From Litsea cubeba (taxonomy: Eukaryota > Streptophyta > Magnoliopsida > Laurales > Lauraceae): DNA of 64,000 bases. A program made the position numbers and the translations under genes. Below the pieces are notes generated by a model. The model was not told the origin of the DNA and did no database searches. It saw only the letters and a list, made by a program, of their open reading frames with translations. The DNA lies in the NCBI GenBank assembly GCA_012931725.1, contig CM022944.1, forward strand, positions 31,501,641 to 31,565,640. The letters run 5' to 3'. Shown here piece after piece: positions 37,120-46,900 of this stretch; the stretch's first letter is position 1, and each line of letters begins with the position of its first letter.

Positions 37120-37875
37120 CGAAAATGAAGCGGCAACAGCGAGCTGTGGTGATTGGTGAGAAGTAGATGCGAGCAGTGACAAGAAGCAGCAGTGAGCAGT
37201 AGTGAGAAGCACCAGCAACAGGTATGCTCGCCCTTCCTGTTTCTTCTTCTTCATTTTTTTTCTTTTTCCCCCTCCTCAAGTGGTGGCTGATTTTGTCAAT
37301 TTTGCCAGAATCAACCAATGTCGGTTGTTCTGACCAAAATGACTTAACTCCAGCTGTTTCCTGAAATTGGGCACCGTATCCTAATTGTATCTTGCTATAT
37401 CCTGTACCTGGATCCATATTGGACTGTGCCGGTACGGGTACCACAAGTCAAATGCTGTATTCGGGTGTCACATGTCAGTCCTTCAAAAGATCCAGGGTCA
37501 ACTTGATTACCAAATATTCAGTTCTTCCTTCAAATTGGAATTGGTCCATATGAATCCCGCATAAGAAACTCAGTTGTGATTAGCCATTTTGATATATTTT
37601 CAACACCTATATCATTTAAAAACATTTTGAAGTGTATATAGTCGTCATCATCATCAAAGCGTTGCCCCAACCATGTTGGGGTCAGCTACATGAATTTTGT
37701 CCAGCCATTTTAGTCTATGCTAGGCAAAACCCTTGGATTTTGCACTTCTTCAGATCTATCCTTACTACTGCCATCCCACCTCTTTAAGTATTTTTTTTAC
37801 ATGTGTTAAAGTAAAGTTAGATGTCACATCTTGTTAAAGGTGAGGTAAAGTAAAGGTGAGATAAAGCATGTGGTG

Positions 37876-37919
<44 letters not shown>

Positions 37920-38971
37920 TTTGAGGGGGTGCTGCAGATGGGAGTACTTTGATGGAATGAACTAAGTTTACTGTTGCCTCTTGGGTGCTGGTTAATTTCT
38001 CTTTTAAAGGCTATTCTTTTGATCAGATTATGAGGAATTAGAAGGAAGTGGCCGGTTTATGTTAGGGGCATTTTTTTTTGTTCGTCTCCTTTTTTTTCTG
38101 TTCAGTGTTTTTCTATTGTTTTTGTCATTGTTTGGTTGGGGTTGGTTGTTTGGTGTTGCAATGTAAGCTTGTCAGTGTAATTCTCCTGTACAGCTCACTT
38201 TAATGAGAGTTACCATTTAGAAAAACAAAAACAGAGAGGGGTGTAAAGTAGTTGCTTTTTGTATCGACTTTACTTTACCACACTTTACCATGCATTTATG
38301 AGATAAAGAAAAGTGGCTTGTGGTAAATTATTTGGTAAAATAAAGTGGCAGCTGGACTTGACTTTACCACACTATTTTTTCATCCAAACATGATGAAGGA
38401 AGACTACTTGACCGTTGGGCTTACCTTTACCGGTGGCTAAACAAACATGTCTGGCACACCTTTTGTCCTCTTCAAAAATATATTGCAAGTGCATATAAAT
38501 CGAAGTCTTACACTATGTACGCTATTGGCACAAAATTACATAAATAGAAGTCTTACATTTATGTAATGTATTGTTTCATTTTGTTTATGAAATAAGGAAT
38601 AAGAAATCTTTTTTTATATGAAGATTGAAGTAGAAAACTAGCCAACATGTAAGTCGATCTCTCTCTCTCATATGGTTTTAGAACTCTGGCACATAGTTGC
38701 TTAGTTTGAAAGTTAATTTGTTTCAATGGATCATCCTTCTACACCCAGGTACATGAAACGGCTATCAAGTGAGCTAAACCCGTCTGCAGGTCTGAACTTC
38801 ACTGATGATTACCAAGCCACTGCCGTTTGCAAGGCTGTAGCAAATGGTGGGACTTTTCTGACTTACGGTAAAAAGCTACCGAAGTATGTTGCTTATGAGG
38901 GAGCAATTCGCAAAAACATTGAATGGGATGCATTTTTGAAGGAAAAGAAGCTGAAGGTGTTGAATCGGTAA
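24558..38971 (+). CDS. Short mitochondrial MDR/enoyl-reductase-like protein (gene A)
   Basis: Three exons, 24558-24687, 28153-28336 and 38749-38971, join in frame through GT-AG introns to give 178 aa. The N-terminus (MQSLNRFLQNPNLRHEIRAL, then Ser-rich) is rich in Arg with no acidic cluster, as in mitochondrial presequences. Residues about 40-62 (LKPGGTLVQNCGDSDVGKVV) match the dinucleotide-binding turn of the MDR superfamily, nearest by eye to mitochondrial enoyl-ACP/CoA reductases. ELKALGGDVVV and ANGGTFLTYGKKLP correspond to later Rossmann strands. The N-terminal GroES-like catalytic half of the usual protein of about 370 aa is absent, and exon 1 splices straight into the nucleotide-binding part. 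An NADPH-binding regulatory or structural role is inference; a degraded duplicate is an alternative. Introns are 3465 and 10412 bp. Confidence 0.82.
25446..25504. repeat. (GT)n(GA)n(G)26 microsatellite
   Basis: About 10 GT units, 7 GA units and then 26 consecutive G residues. The G run could form a quadruplex in the non-template strand of gene A; its length in the assembly may be unreliable. Confidence 0.9.
26158..26871. mobile_element. Non-autonomous long-TIR element in intron 1
   Basis: The left end (26158-26345) and the inverse of the right end (26690-26871) share CAACCTCAAAAGGACC, TGCCATTGGCCTTTTT-type and CAGCAACATCTCAGTCTCTC-type segments. TIRs are about 180 bp at roughly 75-80 percent by eye. 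No coding capacity is seen. A long-TIR MULE type is likely, but no target duplication was found. Confidence 0.7.
27176..27297 (+). mobile_element. SINE-like fragment with (AAT)n(AAG)n tail
   Basis: GTGGCACAGTTGAAGG resembles a pol III A box and GAGGGTTCAAGACATG a B box, 40-50 bp apart, followed by an AAT/AAG microsatellite at 27249-27294. No clear target duplication. Confidence 0.6.
29100..29600 (+). other. LTR/leader-like segment
   Basis: A TATA box (CTATAAATATCTC, near 29311) is followed by a GC-rich CCGGCCCCGCGCCC stretch near 29478 and GGCATCAAAACAGAG near 29540. The last resembles a degraded initiator-Met primer-binding site (TGGTATCAGAGC type). Possibly the 5' part of an otherwise lost LTR element. 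Confidence 0.35.
29685..31880 (+). mobile_element. RTE-type LINE, decayed, in intron 2
   Basis: The plus strand reads, with many breaks, as an apurinic endonuclease (KSMELVEVMKRRRVSVACL near 29880, ARNGVGIVVDK-like near 30015, IIYIISGYAP near 30125) followed by reverse transcriptase (NQFGFMAGRKTMEAIFSFRQ near 31525, IFIDLERAYNKVPRDLIWW near 31620). A deletion near 31808 removes part of the polymerase; the active-site region near 31855 reads FAYGIVL rather than FADDIVL. The order and wording fit plant RTE-clade LINEs. It is sense to gene A. Confidence 0.82.
31885..32130. repeat. GC-rich CGTAGCGG repeat remnant
   Basis: GATACGTAGC, GTAGCGGGGATACGTAGCGG and similar CG-rich words repeat between 31890 and 31995, and GGGGCGTAGCGG recurs near 32095. 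They interrupt the broken end of the LINE. Probably a MITE related in style to those at 21640 and 47194. Confidence 0.5.
33299..34103. repeat. Tandem duplication, about 459-bp unit
   Basis: TCAATACAAATTCAA..AAAGGAAGCAA starts at about 33300 and again at 33759. Both units proceed through AGAAGAAGCAACACCTCC, GTGTGGTGGATCTTCAACC and CCTATGGGAGAATATCCCATT. The first unit has an extra internal partial copy at 33421. The origin is unknown; possibly retrotransposon sequence. Confidence 0.85.
34255..35260 (+). mobile_element. Ty1/copia reverse transcriptase/RNase H remnant
   Basis: Broken frames read PGIDYDEIFALL near 34277, LDVKNALFL-like near 34376, LLVYVDDSLIHGDD near 34750 with the polymerase YVDD box, YFLGLDVTST near 34855, and a DTRR-like CPNTRRPTT near 35200. 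The segment 34455-34740 is an insertion of a GATACGGGTACGG repeat. An 86-bp tandem duplication follows at 35277-35440. Confidence 0.75.
34465..34565. repeat. GATACGGGTACGG dispersed repeat
   Basis: ATGATGCCCGGATACAGATA.. is present here and again, diverged, at about 36298-36370 (ATGTTGCCCAGATACAGAAC); both go on to TTTTGAAAAT-like and TAGGACACAGATAC-like words. Short pieces also occur near 36735 and 37430. A small transposon family is likely. Confidence 0.5.
35277..35440. repeat. 86-bp tandem duplication
   Basis: GTTCTTGGTGGTCCA..AGTCTTTTCATCCTTCTGATTGGA..TTGGTTTGGTTTGAGTGA occurs twice, starting at 35277 and 35363. Confidence 0.85.
35540..35664. repeat. Perfect 43-bp inverted repeat hairpin
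   Basis: The arm 35540-35582 (AGGAAATTGATATTGACACT...) is exactly complementary to 35622-35664, with a 39-nt loop. TAAAATA flanks both sides (35533-35539 and 35664-35670), suggesting a 6-7-bp target duplication of a tiny foldback element. In the gene A pre-mRNA it would form an unbroken 43-bp stem. Confidence 0.93.
36420..36745 (+). other. LTR-like segment with TATA box
   Basis: ACTCTATATATAGAGTCG at about 36573 is a TATA-type promoter. It is preceded by an AT-rich stretch with repeated TTAG words and followed by GTAATGCATATAC. It resembles a small LTR, but the ends are not defined. Confidence 0.35.
37084..37115. repeat. (AG)n microsatellite
   Basis: About 16 AG units. A second tract of about 19 units is at 37880-37917. 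Confidence 0.9.
37645..37790 (-). mobile_element. RTE LINE tail fragment
   Basis: CATCATCATCAAAG..TTGCCCCAACCATGTTGGGG is the inverse of the RTE 3' end (CCCCAACATGG.. followed by a GAT tail). Only the 3' end remains. Confidence 0.55.
37805..38460. mobile_element. TAAAG-rich TIR element
   Basis: GGTGAGGTAAAGTAAAGGTGAGATAAAG at the left (about 37838) and TTTACTTTACCACACTTTACCA and GACTTTACCACAC at the right (about 38268-38370) are inverted families of the same words, ending near ATCCAAACATG. The ends of the element at 12531 share these words. An AG microsatellite lies inside. Confidence 0.45.
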
Positions 38972-40315
38972 AATAGATCATTTGCATGTGATTCGGTGTG
39001 GAATGCATATCCACCCATTGCTGGCTTCACCTCGGGGATCGATCTCATCAAGGCAACTCTGTGTTTGAGACTTTTGTTTCTTTTATTTGCTCTCTTCAAC
39101 CGATATCACTCTTGTTCTCTGAAGATTTTAACCAGAACTGAAAGTTCACTTCATTTAGCTTTAAGTGTTTTTCCTGTTTCAAACTGCATATTTATATGAT
39201 TGTCTGAGAAAATAAGGTGAAAGAATAAGCTTTTAAGGTCATGCGCAATTAAAACTGATTATAGTTTGCATTTAGAAATTGATCCTTTCGAAAAAGGTTA
39301 CAATGAGTTAAGCCGCCACTCTTTTACACAGCTTTCTGATCTTTGGTTGGATGGTAATCTTATTCATTGAAAACCGATGGGTGATTTAAATATGTACATA
39401 AAAACATAGAAATCTTGTTCTATCTTGTGAAAAATCTAATGGCAGCAGTATGATAAAATGGATCGAAGACAACTTCTTAAGGTGGCATGGGCATGGGGAT
39501 GACTTTCTCCATTAGACCGAGACATTGTCACTGTTGGAGACCTGTGATTAGGGGGGTATCCACACGCAGAAAAAGCTCATTCAGAGTAGCATGGAAACCT
39601 GCTCCATTGCCATGTTCAGGTGCTGGGGAGGTGCCAATATACACTAAATAAAAGCTCAGTAGCACAACTCCTCTATTCTTTCAGGGCACATTTGGTAAAT
39701 GGAGAGCTCTTTTTAAAGTATTCTTTGGTTTACCTAAAACCAAGCTATTCTCAATGAGAATTTCTGAGGAGAGTTTCATGTTTCGCAAATTAGGGAGGAA
39801 GCCTACCATTTGTACTGTGTGATAAAATGGATATAAGTTTTTTGAAAGGTTCTCATAAATTATGAAAAATCGAGACTTGAGCTTTCAGCCCCTGACTGTT
39901 ATCGGCTCTCTATAGAATTTGAACAGTTTGGGTCACGCAAATGGGGCCAATAGAAATTTAAAAAAATCTCAGTTGTAGGATTTGGACTTTTTTGCAAATA
40001 TCTCAAAATCTATAATTGATCTACAACTGAAATTTTAGCCCCTACCCCTGTTTGATTTATATTGGGTGGGGGCCATTTAAGAAAAATGAAAATCTACCTG
40101 GAATGTGGATCCTCTAGGGCAGATTTCTTATGTGGGGTCCATTAAAAAGAATCTAAACCTTACAAAAGAAATGCCTTTATTCTATATGATGGCTTTAACT
40201 AAATGCGATTTGGGCCCGATATCAAATTGATTTATATTTCTTATAATATTTTATTTTACCATTTTAAAAGGTATATCTGAAGGTGGGACATTTAAGTGAA
40301 ATTTGATGGAGACTA
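38972..40315. other. 3' region of gene A and intergenic spacer
   Basis: Near-consensus poly(A) words (AATAAGG, GAATAAGC) lie at about 39211-39232, a plausible end of the gene A transcript. Nothing else is recognised. Confidence 0.4.
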
Positions 40316-40939
40316 TCTATTATACATTCCAGGAAAGTCTCAACGGTTCCAAAAAAATGTCCTACGTGGCACTATGGCTAAAAGGGGCTAAAAGTTGAAA
40401 TAATTACAACTTTTACCATCAAGAAAGAAAGAGAGGGAGGACACTGCACGTGGAAGAGGGGAGAGAGAGGGGAAGTAAGAGAGAAAATGAATGAGGGAGA
40501 GGGGGGCGTGGGGGGGCTGATGGATTTATTTTTTCCTGCTAATCTCAATCTCAGCCGTCCATCACACTTTTTGTGGACCCCATTTTACTATTCATCTTAC
40601 TGTTTTTCTCAGACAACTAAAATTCGAAAAATAAAAAGCAGGGGAGCTGGGTCCGATTTGGTTAACGAGAGTGTTTAAAAAAATTAAAAGTTAAGAACAT
40701 TAAAAAAATAATTTTTTTTTGAAATTTGGAGTGTAAACTCTTAAATTATAAAATAAAATACTAAAAACCCTAAACATTGAAGCATAAATCATATATACTA
40801 AACATAAAAAAAAAAAAGAATATTAACCTAAATCAGAAATTCTAAGAACACTAAATCCTATAAAGTCGTAAACCCCAAATCCAAATAAGTTAATTTACGA
40901 AAATTATTTTATCGTGCCAACGGCACGGGTTACCGCTAG
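40316..40939 (+). mobile_element. Non-autonomous Helitron, 624 bp
   Basis: The 5' end TCTATTATACATTCC follows an A (40315). The 3' end has a hairpin CGTGCC-AAC-GGCACG (40913-40927), an 8-nt spacer GGTTACCG and CTAG (40936-40939), followed by T (40940). This is the canonical Helitron arrangement: 5'-TC, a 3' hairpin about 10 nt before CTRR, and insertion between A and T with no target duplication. The interior is noncoding and A-rich. Confidence 0.85.
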
Positions 40940-41397
40940 TACACTACATGGGGAGGCCGTTGATTCAATTATTTAGATGTTTCATAAGTTGACCTTCTAT
41001 TGTTGAACTCTTCCATATCTCCTCTCTGTTTTTTTTTTTTTTTTTCTCATCTCTACTGTGTAAATAATATTGGGCGACATGAAATTCTTGGTGGGCCACA
41101 AAAGAATTGCCCCCTTTCTATGAGAAGTTTCACTCTACCAAACGTCAAATCAATCTCTGCAAAATATCTATATTTGGTCTCCCACGATCAATCCAACCTC
41201 CACACACGGCACAAGCCCAACTTTGACACTCATCCAACTATTATTTATTTTTGGATTAAAAATCTAAAAAAATGACACCCTTTAAAATCATTAAACTCGA
41301 GAGTCATGGATCAAGGGGTTAAGGATGATCTATTGGAGTTAATATTTTGCACTTCACTTAGTTTCATGAGATCTTTCTAGCCCTCATCTCTCTATGA
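40940..41397. repeat. Diverged single arm of the large foldback family
   Basis: From about 41085, words such as AACTTTGACACTCATCCAAC, AGTCATGGATCAAGGGGTTA and ATTTTGCAC match the left arm of the foldback at 22931. The family copy is interrupted by the hAT element at 41406. Confidence 0.6.
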
Positions 41398-41405
41398 CCG
41401 GTATG

Positions 41406-41775
41406 TAGGATTGTAAACGAGTCGGTTCTGATCCTGGTCCGAAACCATTAAGAAGAAGGTAGAACCGGATTCGGACCCGGAACCATTTCGTAACTGGTTT
41501 TCTTGGCTGCGTAACCGGAACTAGAACCATATATGGGACGAGTCTGGATCCGGGTATGTGTCTAGGTAAAGAATGATATTAAAAAAATATGATTTTTAGG
41601 AGAGATTTTCGAAAATTGAGGTAATATGTCGGGTCTCGGGTCCACAAGTCCGAACCAATGTGGATCCGAACCGGGCTTATTTACTTATCAAGGCCTAAAT
41701 AAGGACCCATACCTGATTTTTAACAGGTCGGAACCTTCTAGCAATCGGAAAATCGAAAATCCATTTACATCCCTA
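41406..41775. mobile_element. hAT-type MITE with 8-bp target duplication
   Basis: CCGGTATG lies at 41398-41405 and at 41776-41783. The element starts TAGGATTGTAAACGAGTC and its inverse end starts TAGGGATGTAAATGGATT. The 8-bp duplication and the TIR starting TAGGGATG fit hAT elements. Inside are repeated CCGGAAC and GGGTC words and no transposase. Confidence 0.9.
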
Positions 41776-41783
41776 CCGGTATG

Positions 41784-42767
41784 GCCCAAAATGGCCTCAC
41801 AAAGGTCTGTCTCTTGGGAGCGTACAACCCAATTTTAAATTATAACAATATGGACAAATGCCAATCCCTAACTTACCTATTAGTAATCTAATACTCATTC
41901 ATGCACGGAAGAGGGTACTTCTTTGTTTACATTCAGAACAAACTTCTCAAACATATTTTGAATAATAAAAATAGCTTCCACCCATCTCATAAGAGGCCTC
42001 TAAAACAAACCACCGGAAAAGTTTTCTCCAAGTCACTATGAATTAACCAAATTAAAAAGTAAAACTTGTTTGTGCACTAAGATGATTCTACATTATATAA
42101 ATTTTCATTTTTCATTGGAGAGGAGAATCTTGCATTCCTATCTCTCTCATAGAAAATCAAAATCCTCCTAAAATCGTTTTCCTCTTAAATTTATTTTTAA
42201 ATTTAAATCGTAATAAGATAATTTTATTTTAAAATTTAAATTGTGATGAGGATTTTACTTTTCAATAAATAAGAACTGAACCTTGAAGGGTTCACATTGA
42301 GGTTAACCTGTTCTTCCATAATTTTATCATCTCCCATTTCTAGAATTTGGAGTAACATGGATCCCCAATTAGAGTTAGACCACACTAGAAATAGGTTTGT
42401 TTTGAGAGCTTCTCCTATTCATTTACACTAGTAATAATGTGAAAATTAGACTATTTAAGTAATATCCTATACCAAATATCGTGATGTTTAATGTTGTTGA
42501 ACGTTGACTTGAGTCACTTACTTGATGTAAATTGAATAATGCCACTCTATACCCACCCTGTCATTTTACACTAACAAATTTCTTCTCTTTTTCCTATGAG
42601 AATTTTTTTTTTTAAATTTAATAATCAATACGATGATTGGGCCGTCTGCATGACTACTCTTATCTCTGGTTTAAAATCATTTGGTCAATGTGGTCAAATG
42701 AATTATACCCCATCCAAATTGACCCAAGATATGAAGACTATGAATGACTCGATGCCACAAATAGAAC
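41784..42767. other. AT-rich intergenic spacer
   Basis: Nothing recognised. AAATTTAAATCGTAATAAGA/AATTTAAATTGTGATGAGGA words repeat near 42195-42250. Confidence 0.4.
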
Positions 42768-42783
42768 AGATCTATGCATGATT

Positions 42784-43044
42784 TTTTTTTTTTTTTTTTT
42801 TTTATAACTCAGGATATCTCCTACCTAACTCAACCCAGGAGCCTTTGATCCTGAGCCCAAGGGACATTCGATTCTGGACAACCGAGAACTAATCCATAAG
42901 GGCACATTTAAACCCTCTTATCCACAAGCACCGGGTAAAACTATGGGAGGTGGCCTACAGAGATAGGTGTCAAACACAAGACCTCTCCTTCCTAAGGCGC
43001 AGAGTCCTTGGCCAACTGAACTACCACTCCATATCAAGTTACTT
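42784..43044 (-). mobile_element. tRNA-derived SINE with poly-A tail and 16-bp duplication
   Basis: AGATCTATGCATGATT occurs at 42768-42783 and 43045-43060. Read on the minus strand, the element begins near 43044 with GGAGTGGTAGTTCAGTTGGC, a tRNA-like A-box region, then a B-box-like stretch (GTCTTGTGTTTGACACC), and ends in a run of about 22 A. A complete, fairly recent insertion. Confidence 0.92.
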
Positions 43045-43060
43045 AGATCTATGCATGATT

Positions 43061-43949
43061 ATCATCATTATAAATTGAGAAATGTTGTCACATGGACTCT
43101 GGCTCACCCATGAGACCCGCAAATTAAATTCCAACAATGCCTGCCAATACTACAAGCAGGATGGATGACTACCAATGGCCTCTCTTTATCTCTCATATAA
43201 ATTGTGTTCAGATGTGCATGTATGAGCATGGCCTCTCTTTTTCTTACTGTACATTTTCTCCAGAGGAACGTCCCATTTTCTAGCCACAGGCAGGGCCCAT
43301 AAAAAAACCAAGACATTTCTAAATCACTGTGACAGTGGGAAGTAAACATTCCCAGAGGAGAAAATTTTGCAATGGCAAAGATGGAAAACTACTTAGTGAC
43401 ACAATTTAATAAGCAACTGAAAAACAAAATGATGCCTTGATGAGGATGCTGTAAGTAGGATTAGAGCTAGTCAGACAAAGTAGAGACAACCTAGGGAGTG
43501 ACAAATAATAATCTTCAATTAAAAGTGGAAATTTTCAGTTATAATTTGGCAATTTTATCAGAAAAGTCATGACTGAAGGTAATTTAAGGAAGACAAACAA
43601 GTTTTTGTGCCTTGGAGAGAGCTCCAAACCTTGTAGATTTGGCCTTGTGAAATTGGGTGCTTCTAAAGAGAACAAGCATCTCACTGAGAGCAATTGAGGC
43701 AAATAAGACAGTTCTTGGCTAGGTAAGATGATGCTAGAGAACCTTTGTTCAAGGAACTTGCTCCTGCTTGTACTTTTTCTTCTTCTTTTTTACATAAAAT
43801 CTTCGTTTTAACATTGAAAAACTATAGTGCTGACTCAGCCGACATGTAAGAAGTTTTTGAGCAGCTCCTTTGCAGAAAACCATGCCATATATACCATAGC
43901 GTTCCAATTTAAGTACCATGGAAACATATCAGTCTTTAATCATATTAAC
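43061..43949. other. 3' flank of gene B
   Basis: Downstream of the gene B stop (minus direction). No gene or repeat boundary was recognised; it should include the 3' UTR. Confidence 0.4.
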
Positions 43950-46900
43950 TCATCTGTAGTTTGCACTCTTAGTTGCTGGCAGCAGCTGCTGGGGAGAATC
44001 TGTTTTTGGTTTCTGTGGCATGATTTTGGGATTGGTGAACCAGGTGGTGTAGAGGAATTGCTTGTGGGGGCCTATATGGTTGCAGATTTGCCGCAGCTTC
44101 TGCCTCTCCCTCATCCACCTCAAAATTATCTTCATGTGTCTTTTGCTCGTCAATCCTTTCAAGCCAACATCCTGAAATTGTTTAGAGAGATTGATTCATA
44201 ATTAGGATCTCAATGGAACTATAATAGAATACACAGGTTTGCTACAAAATCATTCAAATGAGGCTATGATGTGAACAAATTACATTCTAGAGTCACCTAA
44301 CAAATGCTTTATAAGATAAATATTTACTTGGTTGGCTACAGTTGAACATGCCCAGAATTGCGAGTGAGTCATGTTTGGCATGATGGTTATCATTAAAACT
44401 CTGCATTTGTTATGTCACTGGTTAAGATAGATAATCATATTTCCTTGCTCAGTCCTTAGTTACAGTCCCAAATTGACATTTAGTTGCTTCATGTGCCATA
44501 CAAGACACCCCCACCACCATTTAGGGTTTAACGGCATCTAACCTGTCTAAGATACTCAGAAATCCAAATGCACTGCTGTATTGTGCACATCTCATTCCAT
44601 CAATGGTATAAATCTATTAGTATTTGATCAATTATACTATTGTTTTGTCAACTGCATTTGATAAACTTAAATTGTAGGGTTGCCATAGCAGACAAACTAA
44701 GAAACCAATTCAGAAGAACCTCAATTTGCAAGATTTAGTTATGCAGAAGCATTAAAAACATGAGAAATGGGAAAAAGGTAACATCGGTTTTTTTAAGAAA
44801 CAAGTTTACTTTTAACTAGTGACTTCTCCACCTAGATTTCATTGTCTGTGGGAAGGTTCATAACACAATTAGGACCCAATAAAAATTATAACGCTCGTTG
44901 ATAACAGAAAACAGTGAAGATCATGGGCCCACACCACCCCAGCTTAGTATCAAAGCAGACAAGGTTTCTCTGAGCATTCCAAACCAGTTAAATCAGTCCA
45001 TTTCAGCTCTCTTCTCTCCTTCCTTTCAATTTCTCAAACCTGCACCAAACTCTGACCAAAGACTAACCCCTAATTTGACACAATTTTGATTACCAAACAA
45101 GCCCTAAATGTCTGCCTAATGCCAGCATCAGAATCTCATCCAACACATCCTGGCATGCACGCACACACATGCACACACACACAATGCAAAAGCGGCCCAA
45201 GAACCAAGTGACCCTAACAGTTGACCCATCATCTAAAAGAAAGTAGGCACCGCATAACCATTGCCGGTCTTTCTGCACGGCGTAGGGCGTTTGATGGATG
45301 CATATTTGAAGCAAGGAAAAGGTAGGGGGAACCAAAATCGGTGTTTGGCATCAATGTATGGTATATAAAATATCCCCCCACCCCAATCTATCTAGAGTGC
45401 CAATTATAGGAGGTATCAGTTCCGGATCACTTACAATACACGGCTCTACGAAGGAAGGGCTTGGGTTAGGAGCTCAAGATGATTCTTTTCCACCTTGGAG
45501 CCTGTAAGGCCCCGTCCTGGATAATTATCTTTAGTGATGATTAATCATGTTTAGGGGTCAATTAAATAATTTAAGACAGTGGACTAGAGGTCTAATTAAT
45601 TTGGCTGCGATTAGACTAGGATTGAGCTTAGAAAAGGATAGTAGTCATTCAGCGTGATGAGGGGTTTTTTGGGTACTTACAAAAATAGGCCAATAAGACT
45701 TGTTTAGATGTTAATTAACTATATTAGCATGTTAATTTAGGAGCTGAGAGGTTCTGAGTGTGTTTAGACTAAGTGGGGACATAGTTGTCATTTTAAAAAA
45801 AGTTGACCGTGATTCTGGATGTAGGCCAATATTGGGCTCATTGGGTAGATTCTTTTATTTCATGAAGCTTTCGTTAAGGGCCCATACCCTTTAGAGGCTC
45901 AAAAGACCCTCATTTACCCAAATTTTCCCATTTGAGTGTGGGTGACATTTCTATACATCCAATGAACTTCACCCTCATAAACCCTCCACTTCACGGGTCC
46001 TCTTCTTTGTTTCTCTTCCCATTTCTCCTCTCCTTCTCCATTTCCTTTCCTTCATCTTCTCCTTGCCTCCCCCACCCCAAGACAAGCTTCCCCAAGCCTC
46101 TCCCTCACCTTCTCCCTCTCCCTCCTTGCTCGCTAGCGACCAACGTGACCTCTCCTTGCCTCCCCCACCCCAAAACAAGCTTCCCCAAGCCTCTCCCTCA
46201 CCTTCTTCACCTTCTCCTTCTCCTTCTCCCTCCTTGCTTGCTAGCGACCAACGCGACCTCCAGTAAACCACTAACGAGCCACCAGCTGTGCCATCTTCCC
46301 TTGGTAAGTCATTCCTTCTCATTTTCTTTCATTTCCTTTTCCTTAGACCTCAAATCCTTGTGTGCACCCTCTAATCCCTAGATTTTGCTTGCGTTTGTTT
46401 TGTAGGAGCTCTTGGATGGTTAGGAATTGAGGGTTTTTACTGTGGCACATGTTGAATGTCAAATTGAATGTGCAGCAAGGTGGATTTCCTGCTTAAAAGG
46501 ACTCTAAGGTAAGTAGACATGTGAATCCCATGGCGTGTGGTTGTTTTCATGTTATTTATATGTTTCTAGCTTAAGCTATTTGTTATAGATCGCATAGTTA
46601 AGGGTAGGCTAAACTCATAATGTTTGGTCATTTGTTGGTAAGCACATGTGAATTATATGCCCATATGATGATATTTTTCAGCTTATTTAATGACCCTTGG
46701 AAGGCCCTTTGAGAATGGCGAAGAGATTCCATAGTTTCTGATCCGGAACCAATTCTGGGAGTCGTTTCTGGAAGCCCACAGTTAACCATAGTCACACAGT
46801 TTCTCCTATGGAAAGGGGAACTTAAAATAGGTACTATGGACTTAGCTCCCTGTGGAAGGGTGACTTCAACCAGGTTTTGTGGACTTAGTTTGGTACCCTT

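Larger units (their letters stand above)
28337..38748 (+). other. Intron 2 of gene A (10.4 kb)
   Basis: The donor is GTATTT after GACCTG and the acceptor is CACCCAG. It holds an LTR-like promoter (29100-29560), an RTE LINE (29685-31880), a GC-rich remnant (31885-32130), a tandem duplication (33299-34103), copia fragments (34255-35260), a perfect hairpin (35540-35664), LTR-like and microsatellite tracts (36420-37120), an RTE tail and a TAAAG-rich element (37805-38460). The intervals 28340-29100, 32130-33290 and 35670-36290 hold nothing I recognise. Confidence 0.8.

Noticed and set aside
42980..43044. tRNA gene on the minus strand
   Set aside because: It has A- and B-box words but no foldable cloverleaf, and it is the head of a SINE bounded by a 16-bp duplication.
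43827..44201. 124-aa plus-strand frame
   Set aside because: It is antisense to exon 2 of gene B, whose minus-strand reading is spliced, in phase and recognisably conserved in style.
45932..46381. 149-aa Pro/Leu/Ser-rich frame
   Set aside because: CT-rich leader of the LTR arm containing a tandem duplication; the opposite arm has a broken equivalent.
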